The notes below the pieces were generated by a model. That model did no database searches, was not told the DNA's origin, and saw only the letters and a program-made list of their open reading frames with translations. This document shows positions 22,901 to 34,172 of a stretch of DNA of 64,000 nt, piece by piece. The stretch comes from Tigriopus japonicus. Its lineage: Eukaryota > Arthropoda > Copepoda > Harpacticoida > Harpacticidae. The stretch covers positions 1,127,282 through 1,191,281 of the forward strand of contig JAAGOF010000046.1 in NCBI GenBank assembly GCA_010645155.1, read 5' to 3'. The number at the start of each line of letters is the position of its first letter. Position 1 is the first letter of the stretch. A program made the position numbers and the translations under genes.

Positions 22901-25900
22901 TTCAGGTTTGAGGTAATTGGGATGTTATCTTGAATGGAAAAGAAGTGCCCATCATTATTACTTCGAGCAAAAAGGAGACTCATAAGGACCTTGTGTAACA
23001 TGTTATTTCGACTTGAAACGGTAGAGCATACGTTGCCTTTTGTATTTCAATGCAAATTTCTCGTTCTTTCTTAAGAGAATGAGTTTAAAAACATTGTTTC
23101 TAAAAGAAACAACACAATGCTCATGAAAGTCGTTCAAAGAAGGAAAAAAATGAATGTTCTTGAAAGCATGTCATGAAAGCTAGAAATTATTCCGAAGTAA
23201 CTTAAAAAACTTGAAAAATAAAAGGCTGTCCAAGGGTCTATTTTAGTCGTGATTAATGGTTATATCACGTCACAAACCTTGGACAAAGCACTCAAGTTGT
23301 GTACGTAGACCAGATAGACAATGACAAATCACTTTAAGGAAGATATTCAAGCCACTGTAATAAATGCTTTTTTATCTAGCATGTTATTGATTTAACTTGT
23401 TTTAGTATGTGAAATGTCTTTCACTTGAAGCGAAATTTGCCTTTCATTTCAGAGAGAACAAAAGAGAGGTTTCTCATTGCTCTTCCGTCGTAGTTTCACG
23501 AGATATCAAGTTTCAGCCTCAAGGCTAGAAACCTTCCATTCTACCACTTTGTTCAACTCGCTTGACCTCAGTCATGGGAAAATAACTTACCCAATTGTTA
23601 TTTCACTTACGAGGACTTTTCGAGACTCCAATTGTAAAGACCTAATTAGTTCTCTTGAGAACATGACATATCCAACAAAGTCATTTGAGCTCGTTACTAT
23701 GGGGACTAATCAAATTTTACGAAACGCTGTCTGTTTTCCCTCGGGAAAAAGAAATCACGATGAGGTAGGTGCCTAAAAATCCCAATTCCTTCTTTGTACG
23801 TACCATGTTCCATTGTCAAGGCCATGGTTCGAAAAGGCAGGACTTATTGGATTGTTATTCACTGACGAGCACGAGGACTGTGTGAAGAGTGATGTGGTCT
23901 CGACACTCATTTCACTACTGTGCTCATCTTCCAAATCGGGATATATCACTGTGGGCACCTCCTGAAAGGTACGACCTTTCCCGCTCACGTCACCTTTCAC
24001 GACCATTGGATTGGACATTGAATTGTCGGACAACTTCTGAGGGTGTTGGTTGACGCCTGAAGACTGAACTCTGGAAGCGATCACACCCATGATAACACTG
24101 GCTGCCTAGGGATTTCAGGCTCTGTTCTCTGTTTTTCTCTCTCTCTCTCTCTTCACTTACTTTTCGGTGGAACTTTGGGGCTCCACTCAAGCAAGCGCTC
24201 TTGGATTTGGAGTCGTCTCTCAGGAAGAGAAGTCTTCAAGAGGATCATAGAATCTCAGATTGGATCTTCCTTGAGTGACGACACAAATTGATTGGTATAT
24301 TACGTTCTTAAAGGCCTTTAAGTCGGGGTACTAGATCGACGACAGCTCCCAATTTTGTCAGGCCTTGTCAGTTAGAGTCTTGCTTCCCCAATTGCCAATA
24401 TGACACAACACATGGGCTTGTCAGATGCTACCTTTCGGTATTAATACATATTACATGCCTGAAGGGCGCATTGGAGGGCTTCAAGGGGCTTTCTTGGTAT
24501 ACATACAAAGATACATTCTACTCCCTGTTGCAGCTTTCATCTTTAGTGAACCGTCCAGATGAAGAGGATAAGCTGCCGTTGGATATCGCATTGTCCACGA
24601 AACAATCGGGTATCGCATCCACACTCATCGACCATCGGGCCAATGTGGATCAATCCAATGGGAATGGATGGAACCTGATCCATCTAGCGATAAACAGGGG
24701 TGAGACTCGAGTCTTGATGACCTTCAGTGTTCCTTTGGGTTATCTAAACCCAAACAGTGTCCAAAAGAAATGTAATAATGGTGGCAATGGAGAGCTTTCT
24801 TTACGGTTTTCTTCTTCACGTTAGTAGAAAAAGGCCAAAAAAAGGCTCACTTTCCTTTTGGGTGCCAAATGAAAAAGAAGGGATTTAGGCAGCCTTACAC
24901 AATGAATGAAATCTACTGCAACGGGATTGGAAAGAAAGCCAACCAGGCTCACAAAGGGCTATAAGCAGTTTCAGGAAACTATTGCACCTCATCCAAGGAT
25001 TCCGTATTCATAGAAACACTTTGGAACATTGCAGTACAATCAGTAAATGTGGGATCATTGGTAAACTGCACGCTAACTCTTCATCAACAAGTGGTTGCTT
25101 CTCACTGTGATAGGGTTCGAATCCCCAAAAAGTGCCTAGCTCCCTGTGCATTATTCATAACATTTATATAAAGAGGCAACATTATGTTGTTAATATAGCA
25201 TTCATTGAAGCGGGCGAGGATAAAGCGATGTGTTCCACATCTTCCTTGACATTCTGTCAATCATGGAAGATGGAACTAGAAGAGAAGATGAGGAGGAAAA
25301 AGAGCTTACCAGAGACCAAGCAAGCTATGATTGGTTTCCATTTATTTCCAGATGATGCGTTCGCTCTGGAATTCCTATTAGACAATAACGTGAATGTGAA
25401 TGCCCTCACACCGCAGGAAAAGAACACGAGCCTTCATTTGTTGGCTGATTATCCTGGCCTCTCTCAACAAGCCGTGAAGGTCATCGCCAAAGGGGCCAAT
25501 GTGAATGCTCAAAATAGCGAGAACTTGTGAGTCCACAAAACCCGTTCTAAAATACGTTCCTTTCGCCAAGTACATAATGCCAAATTTTCAACACTAGAAC
25601 CCCATTACATTTGGCAATTCAACGTGGGAATGGCGAACTCATTGATGTCCTCCTCGAGCATGGTGCTTCCACGGAAATCAAATCTTCAGCTGGATTCCCT
25701 CCCCTTTGGTTCGCTTTGAAAGCTTATGAGGATCAGACCAATGGATCCAATGGAACCGGGAATAATCTCCCAGAGAAGCTGATCGCTGCTGGAGCATCCG
25801 TCTCCACCGTGAGTGACGAAACCTTTCTTGGGTTTGATTGCCGAGATGAATGGGCAACTTTTTGGGTTGTCGAGTCTTGGTTGGCTTGAACAATTAACTC

Positions 25901-28900
25901 CCTGAGGGAACCTGAGAATGGGCTTTCATCTCAAGGTTACTTCTTTGGCATTTTGCATTTCAAACGAGTGACCTTCAAACGTTAAATTTTGGTGTTTCGA
26001 AGAAGTGCTCTTGAAGGTTATATCATGATTCAGTCTCTTGCTACGGAGAAAATTTAGAGAGCCAAATAATATGAATTAGAAGCAAAATTGGGACAGGGAA
26101 GAAAAATAACGACATTTCAAAGTGTTCTTTGGGGTGTGGGGGAAAACAAAGGAACATCATGTTAGGAAGTTGAAGCAAAAAAAGACCTTGACGTCATTCT
26201 GTGTACACTCTAATATGAAATACCTTCTTTTCACTTTTGTCCTTGGAAGCAAAAAAAATCTCTAATTTCGTTAGGGTTGATGAAAATAGACATTGTTTAC
26301 GAACCAAAATTGAGCTAGCATTGTTCAAACACTGTCTATTAATAACAAGATACAATGCACTTGAATTTTTGGTCCCTTTCAATGAGTTGACAAAGAAATA
26401 GCCAACTTCGTTGAGAGTGAGATACAGATTTTATATAACTTTCGTACTCAATTTTTTTTCAAGAGCTAACCAATTTCATTTCATGTGCACTGGAATTTTG
26501 ATTGGATTGTAAAAAGTGCGAAAGCAGGTGGATTCTGCAAAAGAAATCTTAAGTTGTTGCATGTCCGCACTGATGCATGTATCCTTCGTAATAAAGTACG
26601 AAACAACTCTTGAACTAATGAACGAAATGCAAAACCAAAAAGGAAACCTTTGAATTTTGTTGTTTTTTTCCAAGTACACCCTGACACGAAAGTCGTGTCC
26701 TAATCATACTTAGTACCTAAAAGTAACGGCAATGCGTGGCCATTTTTGCATGATGAAATATATAATTTGATTGGTTTAGGTTGTAATTTAAGGACAAATC
26801 AGTAAGAAACTTTTGCTGGAACAGCAAATGTCAATTTGATGTCCGCTGTTTTCTTCTAGCATTATTATACCTTGGCTTTAAACCGGTGTAAAAAGCAATT
26901 AATGGCGGAAATCAAATTTTACTCGGTCCTAGAGGAAATAGAGTAGTTTGGGAGCACCTCCAACCAAAAAGACTTAAAATATAACTGTAGTGATGGACCG
27001 AAAGGGCTCATAACCGAAACCGAAAGTTTCGGCCGAAAGCGCTTTCAGTCCATCACTAAATATAAGTGTCCGCCAGGGTTCAATAGCTTAAAGAATTTCG
27101 ACCGTTCATCAGCTTTTTAGGCAAATAAAAGACACCATAAAAACTGCGGATAAACGTTCAGCCATCCACACTTTCTAATTTGGCCGATGACATCCCAAAT
27201 ACCATTTCCAAGGATAGAGAGACAGACTGCTCGGGGGAAAATTGGATGTTGAGTCGTTCAAATCTATTCTTACATCATCAAAATATTTTTGTGCAAAATT
27301 ACGACAAATCTTTCATGTCAGGGTATACTCTCTGTGAACGGGTAAAAATTCAAGCTAATCTTCACGAAGTTTAATAATACTAAAATGACATCAATAGTAA
27401 AGTAAGTGAGTGTTTTTAAAGAAAAATAGTCAAAGCAGCCAAAACTGAAATCGTTTCAGAACTCTAGGTTCCACTCAAACAAAATTTGAGCACCTTTCGT
27501 CCAAGGTCAAATAAAAAGTACGTCACTTAAAACTGAGCAAAAACATGCTAAATTCCGAATAATAAAACGTGTGGGCAAATCAGTCACTATCAAATACTTT
27601 ATCACGTATTTTATTAGCTGTTTTTTGCACAACTGTTTTTTATTAGCTGTTATTAAGAATGTGGCCTCAAATTGTTTCTTCATGAACTTGGTCACATCCA
27701 ATCTTAGAATAACAAGGCAACTAAGAATAACAAATATAAGTCACCATTTAAAACTTTAACTTTCCTTTTGGATTTTTGATAATTGATTGCTGATAATATA
27801 GAGCTTAGTGTTGATAAACAGATCTCTTGAATGATTTCATGCACGGGAGGTCACTATTATCACTTGATTATATTGATTGGTTTTAGAGGATAGTCCAAGG
27901 GCCATCAATGGTAAGATAAAGGGCCTTATCTTAGACTTGGGCTTGTACCTATTTTGTGCTATTTTGGAGGTTGTAAAAGCTGGAGAAAGAGACAAACTTC
28001 ATAACAACATATTTAAAAATTTGCTTTTTTGTTATGAGAATTCATAATAAAAAGTTGCATTGCCTTCAATTTTTGTTGATTTATTTCTAGTTTAAACGTT
28101 TTTTCTCAGCCTAGTATTAACTAATGAATCATGTAGTTTTCCAATGTTTGAAAAGCTTGTTTTGATTTTGACTCTTAATTTTTGACCGCCCTGTATACGT
28201 ATTTTCCTCCAGCTTTTAGTTTGAAGCGAAGTTAGAAATTTCAAGCTCAAAGATCTCGTTTGTAACTTCAATTTTGACTTCAAAAGCATTTCCAAAAACT
28301 ACCAGGAAAAATGAAATTAAAAAGCCATCGATCCAAACCAGTCATTCGCTTACTTCTTACTTTAAAAATGGCCGAGGTCTCAAAATAGTTCCAATAACCG
28401 AAGCCCTTTTTCTAATTCAATTTAGAACCTAGATTAACAGGCTTTTCCTCCAAATAGGGTGAGTGGCTCAACGTTTTCTTTGATTCTTCAAGGTTTGCGA
28501 TAAGCTGGGCAACTCGCTTCTTCATTTCTGTGCTTCCAATAAACTGGAGAAATCTGGTCTTCTTCTCTTGGAACACAATTGCGATATTCGGAGAGCCAAC
28601 GCCAATGGAGAAACTCCATTGCATTTGGCCGCTCAATTTGGACTGGAAACACTGACTCGACAATTATTAAATTTGGGGGCCAACGCCAATGCTCAAACCA
28701 TAATGAGTGAGGAGAACTCGATATATCGGCAAACTCCGTTGCATCTGGGGATCTTGAACCGACGAATAAGTGTGATCCAAGTCATTATTCAAAAGTACAA
28801 AGATATGGAGGGAGATTCTTCTGAGAAAAGGCCCAACTTGGACTTGAAAAACTCTGAGGACGAAACTCCACTGAGTTTAGCCTTGAACCAAGGCTTACAT

Positions 28901-31827
28901 GATATTGCGATGGATTTGTTAAAAGGTTGAGCTTGGTTTTTGTGTTGGATGTTATTTGTTGTATTTTTTATCTGTTGGTTGTTCTTTTTCAGGCGGAGCG
29001 AGTATCAACGTAATGAGTAACAAAGGCTTGACCTTGCTGCACAACGCTATTTTGCAAGGAGATTCTGAAGGAGCCATATTCCTTCTCAATCATGGAGCTG
29101 ATATCGACTTAAAGTTCGTTAACTTGTTGAAAATATTTTGAATTTACTTTTTCACTTCTTTTCCTTTTGTCAATTCAAGGACATTGAATGGAGAGTCTCC
29201 CATAGAGCTAGCCATCAAGAAGCATCTGCCCGCTGTTGTGGAATGCTTGTGTCGCAAAGGCGCCAATTTGTCAATTTCCAGCGCATCTGCCGAAGTTCCT
29301 TTATGGTTGGCTTTGACGGAAGATTTGGACACTGCACAAATTCTCGTTCAACATGGTGTGGACACAGATGCTTGGTCTCAAGGACCAGAAGGCTGCCTCC
29401 AAACTTTACTTCATAAGGCAATTGACGAAAATCTGGAGGACATTGCGTGCTTTTTGATCAGGGCAGGTTGCGATCTGAACACTCCACGCAAAGAAGGACC
29501 CAATGGAAAAGGAGGAGAGGAAGCCCATGACTTGATGACCCCATTACATTTGTGTTGCCAATGGGGTCTGGAAAAAACAGTTCAAACCCTGCTGGAACAT
29601 GGAGCCAACATTAATTATAGGGTGGGTTGTTCAATACAGTTTTATAATGAAATCAAACAATGTTTGAAAGCAACAAAATTGATATCACAAAACCTCCCTG
29701 GTTTAGGATGTGGAGGGCAAAACCCCATTGCATATTGCCATAGAAAACGCTCATCACCCCATCATTAACCTTTTATTAGCCAATGGCCGAACCCTGGACC
29801 TCACTACCAGAGACAAGTCCGGTCTTTCTCCATTTGCTACTGCTATGACTTATAGAAACAATATGGCTGCCCAAAGTATTTTAGCTATTCATCCCCAAGC
29901 AGCTGAACAATATGATAATCGTGGACGAAATTTCTTGCATACCGCCATCATGAAAAATGATCTGGAAAGTGTCCTATTCCTCCTTTCCATTCATGTGAAT
30001 GTCAATTCTCGGACCCAAGACTCCAACTTACTAACTCCGCTTTTACTCGCCATACAAACGGGCAACGAAATGATTGTTCGAAATTTGATCTTGGCGGGAG
30101 CTGAAGGTAACATAGATGACCATTTACACAAAGAAGCTTAGTGTTCATTTTAGGCACAATCTTTGCTCTTCTAGTTGAAGCTAGAAATACGTCTGACCAA
30201 ACTGGTCTCCATATAGCTGCTGAAAACAACCTACCTGTGATTTGTGGGGTTCTAATTAGCGAAGGGATTGATGTGAATGCTCTTGATAACCGCGATAACA
30301 ACGCCCTTCACTTGGCCGTCAAAGAGGGTCATTTGGAAGTGATTAAAGTTCTTTTGACCGAATCAAATATCAACGCAGAAGCCGTCAATTCAAAAGGTAT
30401 TGCCAATAAACTAATGAGGAAAAGCATGCTGTATTAATTCAATTGTGTTTGCTTTCTTTTTTTATTTGCTTTCTTTTTGATAGGTCGCAATCCATTGCAC
30501 GTTTTGGCAGTCTTTGGCAAGGAAAATTCCTCTAGAGCTTTCGATTTACTTCTTGAGTCCATTCCACACTATCCAATCAACAAACCAGATCTTGAAGGGA
30601 ATTCCCGTAAGTTGTTTTTACCTACCTACCTACGTACCTAATTAGGCATTGTTCTCAACTACACCAGTACCAATAATAATTCTTCATTACAAATAAAAAA
30701 TGTGATATGTCAGTTTTTCTTTGTTCCACATGTTCCAGCCTTACTCATTGCCTATACCAAAGGCAATGGAAACCTTTGTCGCTCCTTGGTGAAAAGTGGA
30801 GCCATTCTAGGCTCTGTAAACCATGAAGGAATTTCCATCTTCAATAGTCAAGTCGCCACCAAACAGCTACTTTATGGGCTGCTCGATTTCTTGAGTGCCG
30901 AACCGAAATGGGGAGAAGGAGACAACTGTCAAGAATGCAACGCTAAATTTGGCATCACTACCAGGCGACACCATTGGTAAGGCTGTTTTCATCTTAAGCC
31001 TCTCTTGATCTCAAGTACATTATTCCATCTCGAGCTAAATAATTGAGAAGTTTTTTTTGAATAGTGTTTCATCCCATGGATTTTCACACGTTTTGCATGA
31101 ATTGTTAGAACGTTTTCTTTACCTTTTATGTTTATAGGTTGCATGTTAATTGCAGTACTTCAAATAGCTGTGGAGCACGCTAAAATCTTGTTAATTTAGC
31201 GTCCATGGAGAATACTTTTAGCACAACGTTTCAAATGCACCAGATTACCAGAGAGTATACTAGAGAGGTGTTAATTCGACTAGATTTAGGGATTTAAATT
31301 AGTGAATTAAAGAAGCAACGTTGACAATATATTCTATTCCTACTAGTTACATACTTGGTTGGAAAGGTACTTATTCTAGGTCCCATGATGACCGCTTGCA
31401 AACAAAAAAAGATCATTTCAAATAGCTCCAGTACACCAAAATCAAGTCCGGTTAACGTCCCTCAACGAAACTCTCAGATCGTAAGTTTTGTTTAAAATGC
31501 AGCAGTTGTGCTGAACTTTTCTTGAACGTTATATCAACTTGATCTAGCAATCGAGTTATTTTTTAATCAGAGCACTGAACATACGACTTAGTTCTTTTCG
31601 TTGCCTGACAAAGCGTTTCGTTTTAATGCGAAATAACAATAGAAATACGGGCTATTTTGTGAACGGTCATCTTCTTCTTTTATAGTCGCCATTGTGGCCG
31701 GTTGGTTTGCGCGAAATGCTCCGAGAAAGACACGCCCATTCTCAAGTACAATCTGACCAAACCTGTACGAGTCTGTGATATTTGTGCGGATGTCCTCACC
31801 GTTGGACCTGGAATGGTGGGATCATGA
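11816..31827 (+). CDS. ANKFY1: ANKFY1 / Rabankyrin-5 orthologue (BTB-ankyrin-FYVE), complete gene
   Basis: Endosomal Rab5-effector family protein: a PI3P-binding FYVE domain and a long ankyrin array act in early-endosome fusion and macropinocytosis (known for the vertebrate protein). Coding exons by hand: 11816-11840, 11893-12091, 12829-12932, 13472-13749, 13808-13957, 24534-24699, 25352-25526, 25598-25808, 28493-28925, 28993-29113, 29180-29621, 29707-30106, 30175-30396, 30484-30606, 30739-30976, 31686-31827. All junctions are GT-AG, phases agree, and the total of 3429 nt gives 1142 residues plus TGA, close to the human length of about 1169. Order: coiled coil (15-45), BTB (about 74-175), ankyrin repeats, FYVE (about 1075-1135). 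The ATG sits in AAACACCATGA. A poly(A) signal AATAAA is at 32021-32026. Intron 5 (10,576 bp) holds two antisense genes. The NPF motif of the human protein is not seen. Confidence 0.95.
15068..19277 (-). CDS. Secreted/GPI-type Ly6 (three-finger) protein, nested in ANKFY1 intron 5
   Basis: Three exons read leftward: 19277-19205, 17699-17535, 15456-15068. Phases agree (both junctions phase 1) and 627 nt gives 208 residues plus TGA. Exon 1 codes a hydrophobic signal peptide (VLVYIFYICDIFNFF) with likely cleavage after VLA, just before VKCFFC. Exon 2 gives LCSQFDASPNF and CPLSTLCQ. Exon 3 gives RGCAQQDYAYQSY, VYSEGCFY and the terminal YCFCPGDLCN signature. This cysteine pattern is the arthropod Ly6 superfamily (relatives of sleepless/quiver and boudin), which are small disulfide-rich extracellular proteins that modulate receptors, channels or septate junctions. 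A hydrophobic C-terminal stretch (SSILTIVTMVLV) suits GPI attachment but is followed by a polar tail. There are 11 rather than 10 cysteines, the extra one at THC. TATAAA at 19462-19457 is 185 bases upstream of the ATG. Exon 1 was assigned by phase and signal-peptide character, the least certain part. Confidence 0.85.
20349..24090 (-). CDS. Basic Ser-rich orphan protein, 472 aa, nested in ANKFY1 intron 5
   Basis: Three exons read leftward: 24090-23804, 22765-22347, 21061-20349. Acceptors are pyrimidine-rich (TTCTTCTTCTTCTAG, TCTGTTCCAG), donors are GTACGT and GTAAAG, phases 2 and 1 agree, and 1419 nt closes at TAA. I do not recognise the family. The first third is acidic/Ser-rich with two Cys. 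The middle has a run RRRRRRTHRR and long Ser stretches. The last exon has the block RELREFGYGSRKRRRPK followed by QRQLSLIDLEYEIEEF, which looks more ordered and conserved than the rest. Two basic clusters suggest nuclear location. There is no signal peptide or membrane helix. The AATAAA hexamer (20350-20345) overlaps the stop codon. In the start frame a TAG lies 15-18 bases upstream, next to a possible acceptor, so a 5' UTR intron is possible. A role cannot be inferred. Confidence 0.75.
24534..25808 (+). other. ANKFY1: ANKFY1 exons 6-8: first ankyrin block
   Basis: These exons code ankyrin units such as LPLDIALSTKQSGIASTLI, NTSLHLLADYPGLSQQAVK and TPLHLAIQRGNGELIDVLL. The donor of exon 8 is ACC|GTGAGT. 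The residues after FALKAYEDQ replace the segment that in the human protein holds the NPF motif. Intron 6 (24700-25351) contains an isolated B-box-like GGTTCGAATCC at 25115-25125 without a convincing tRNA around it. Confidence 0.92.
25809..28492 (+). other. ANKFY1 intron 8 (2.7 kb)
   Basis: AT-rich intron between GASVST and VCDKLGNS, phase 0. It carries a 71-bp hAT-type mini-MITE (26988-27058). No nested coding exon was recognised on either strand. Confidence 0.8.
26988..27058. mobile_element. 71-bp palindromic hAT mini-MITE, family A
   Basis: It begins TAGTGATGGACCGAAAG and ends CTTTCAGTCCATCACTA, with CCGAAACCGAAAGTTTCGG between, so nearly the whole element folds back on itself. The termini match the 313-bp element at 37915-38227. 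The flanks read AATATAACTG and AATATAAGTG, consistent with a slightly decayed target duplication whose exact register is unclear. Confidence 0.75.
28493..30976 (+). other. ANKFY1: ANKFY1 exons 9-15: main ankyrin block
   Basis: Exon 9 begins VCDKLGNSLLHFCAS; its acceptor TTCTTCAAG at 28484-28492 places it upstream of the more obvious open stretch. Ankyrin signatures recur: NGETPLHLAAQFG, RQTPLHLGILNR, GLTLLHNAILQGD, LMTPLHLCCQWG, GKTPLHIAIENA, GRNFLHTAIMKND, NNALHLAVKEGH. Introns 9-13 are 66-87 bp. Exon 15 starts the FYVE zinc finger (CQECNAKFGITTRRHH). Confidence 0.94.
31686..31827 (+). other. ANKFY1: ANKFY1 exon 16: rest of the FYVE finger and stop
   Basis: The exon completes RRHHCRHCG, the basic PI3P-binding motif of FYVE domains, then CAKC and CDIC, giving the eight zinc ligands together with CQEC of exon 15. 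TGA is at 31825-31827. The 709-bp intron 15 before it holds nothing recognisable. Confidence 0.94.
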
Positions 31828-32609
31828 TTGACCATTGAGACATTATTCAGAACCACTTGGCTGGAACAGCGTTGAAATTGTCTGATTCATACATACATAG
31901 TTGAAGGTTTATTATGATCAAAATGAAGATTCCGAGAAGAGATGAGAAACGTCTCCTTCGTACTACGTTCAATGTGATGTGAGAGAACGAGTTAAATGCA
32001 TGAAGAAGATCTTGAAAAGAAATAAAGCAGGAAACATATTTTTATCACTTAGCATTGAAGTGTTGCCTTTTTCTCATCCAACACTTACACTAACGCCAAC
32101 AACAGTCCATGTAAGACTTCAAAGTTAATAAATACATGTCTTACTGAAACCTTGGAATGCGAGAGAAACATGAGACTAAAAAATGTGGTCTTTGTACGTA
32201 AAAGTGCAAAAAAGTACTGATGGACGAAAAAGGTTCCTTACTACACTTATTTTAGAAACTAAATTTCTTAAATATTTTGGTTGTTTTGAGTTGGTTCTTC
32301 TTGATTATTTAGGCAAGGAAATATGTTGCAAGAAAATTTGCAGAAAACGAATCTATGGTCAATACTCAATAGGAGACTTTCAACTTCACTAGAAGTATAT
32401 GTCATTCAAAAATGACTTCTCGAGCTCAAAAGCACTATAAGGTATCATTTTTAGCCCATTTGTTTCCACAAGGTTGTAAGACATTCCAAATGGGAAGGTT
32501 ATTAAAGGTTTCCTTTTCATTTTAGACTGAAGGGCTATCAAGAAGGCTGGATGGAACCTTATTTTCAAAAGTTGCATGATTTTTAGAGCACAAATTTTAA
32601 TTAAGATGG
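31828..32609 (+). other. ANKFY1 3' UTR region and downstream DNA
   Basis: AATAAA at 32021-32026 is about 195 bases after the stop and is the best poly(A) signal. Beyond it there is AT-rich intergenic sequence without a recognisable feature. Confidence 0.55.
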
Positions 32610-33730
32610 CTGGTGTCGGTGTCGTTATTGGTGTCAGTGTTGGTGTCGACACCAGCGGTGTCGCTGGGAAACTTTGACGCCGTTGTCGGTGTCGGCATTC
32701 GTCTTTTTTACTCTTATTCGTCGCGATAAATTTATTCGTCTAATTTGGATTTTATTCGTCTTTTTTCGTCTAATCCAGTAATTTCACTCAACTTTTTTCG
32801 TCTTATTAGTCAAAATTTGGATTTTTTTTTCTTCTCAAATTTCAAAGCAAATAGACGCTTTTTAACAAGTTTAACCCAAAAACTTGGGCCAAAGTAATAG
32901 TTTGATTGTGAGTTGCGTTATTGCACGAACAAAACATGATCCACACTTATATTTTAACTTGTATAGTTTCCCTGACAGACACAGAAAGAAAAGGTCACTA
33001 TTGGATTGAAAAGGCTATCTGACTATGCGAACAATTGATGTGTCAGCAAACCTGCTTCTAAATATTCCTCTATTGAAAACNNNNNNNNNNNNNNNNNNNN
33101 NNNNNNNNNNNNNNNNNNNNNNNNNNNNNNNNNNNNNNNNNNNNNNNNNNNNNNNNNNNNNNNNNNNNNNNNNNNNNNNNNNNNNNNNNNNNNAAAACAT
33201 GATCCACACTTATATTTTAACTTGTATAGTTTCCCTGACAGACACAGAAAGAAAAGGTCACTATTAGATTGAAAAGGCTGTCTGACTATGCGAACAGTTA
33301 ATGTGTCAGCAAACCTGCTTCTAAATATTCCTCTATTGAAAACGTTGAAATAAGGGCGGTTTTGAACTCTTGATTTTTCTTTAATTTTTATGTACCACTG
33401 ACCATTTCTTGTTCATTCGGCACTTTTCCGTTTGTTAATTTGTAGATTTTGCACAAGGGGATAGCTGTTCCCCTCAGTTGGGCCATACATTTTGTTTACT
33501 TCATGGGCAGCAGTTATAATCCTCTTTTTATCCTCTTTACAGGCAATTCATGAGTCTTTTTTGCCGTGTAAGTTAGGTTTTTTCGTCTTTTTGTCGCATT
33601 TGTCAGTTTTTTTCGTCTAATGAAGACTTAAATTCGTCTTTTTTCGTCAAATCGGGCAATTTTATTCGTCTTGATTTGCCTAATCAGGTACTTTAATTCG
33701 TCTTTTTTATTCTATTTTGACAGTTTTATT
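32610..33730. repeat. Low-complexity repeat island: GGTGTC run, TTCGTC clusters and 150-bp duplicates around a gap
   Basis: It opens with a GGTGTC-type run (32610-32695). TTCGTC motifs in T-rich context cluster at 32699-32815 and again at 33575-33710. Between them a 150-bp segment occurs twice in direct orientation (32931-33080 and 33194-33343), separated by an assembly gap. The arrangement may be one unresolved repeat element. Confidence 0.65.
33081..33193. other. Assembly gap (113 N)
   Basis: This run of N is bordered on both sides by the ends of a 150-bp duplicated segment, so the true distance and copy number are unknown. Confidence 0.99.
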
Positions 33731-33927
33731 TGTTTAAACTTCCTGTGTGTTCTAATTAGTTAGACAGGGTAAGTGGGCGGCCCGTGCAAGTTTGCAAAAT
33801 AATGGACGTCAAGAGCGAGAAACTCGTAAAAATCCAAAAGAACAAAAATGTTGCTCATACTCGTTTAACAATATTTGATGAACACTTGTGGAGAAAAAAT
33901 GATAAGTTTCGATGTGGGACTTTAAAG

Positions 33928-34172
33928 GAGGTGTCGGCAACCACTTTTAGGTCATGGCCCACAAATTTGTTTAAATGTTGTAGGGGCCCATCAAACAGAC
34001 CTTGATAGGTTCAGGGACCCACAAATTAACGATCAAAGAGCTTTGGGCCCACGAGTACAGTACTATGGATGTCTCGGACTTTTATTTTGGACTTTCCCCA
34101 TAGCTCCTGGGCCCACCAAAGACCACCCTTGGGCCCCCATGTGGGCAGCGGCCCACTGATCGCTGACCCCTG
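33928..34172. mobile_element. Charlie-like hAT MITE (245 bp) with 8-bp target duplication
   Basis: Perfect CTTTAAAG duplications flank it (33920-33927 and 34173-34180). The left end is GAGGTGTCGGCAACC and the right end (complement) is CAGGGGTCAGCGATC, both close to the CAGGGGTCGGCAACC type of hAT/Charlie termini. Subterminal GGGCCCA-like motifs recur inside. It has no coding capacity. Confidence 0.8.

Larger units (their letters stand above)
13958..24533 (+). other. ANKFY1 intron 5 (10.6 kb) carrying two antisense genes
   Basis: Donor GAG|GTAGGA at 13957/13958 and acceptor TTGCAG at 24528-24533 keep phase 0 between QE and LSSLVNRP. The intron contains the complete minus-strand genes at 15068-19277 and 20349-24090. 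The remaining parts (13958-15067, 19278-20348 and the inner introns of the nested genes) show only AT-rich sequence. A CT microsatellite lies at about 24134-24153. Confidence 0.9.

Noticed and set aside
25115..25125. B-box-like GGTTCGAATCC in ANKFY1 intron 6
   Set aside because: No A box or cloverleaf could be drawn around it.
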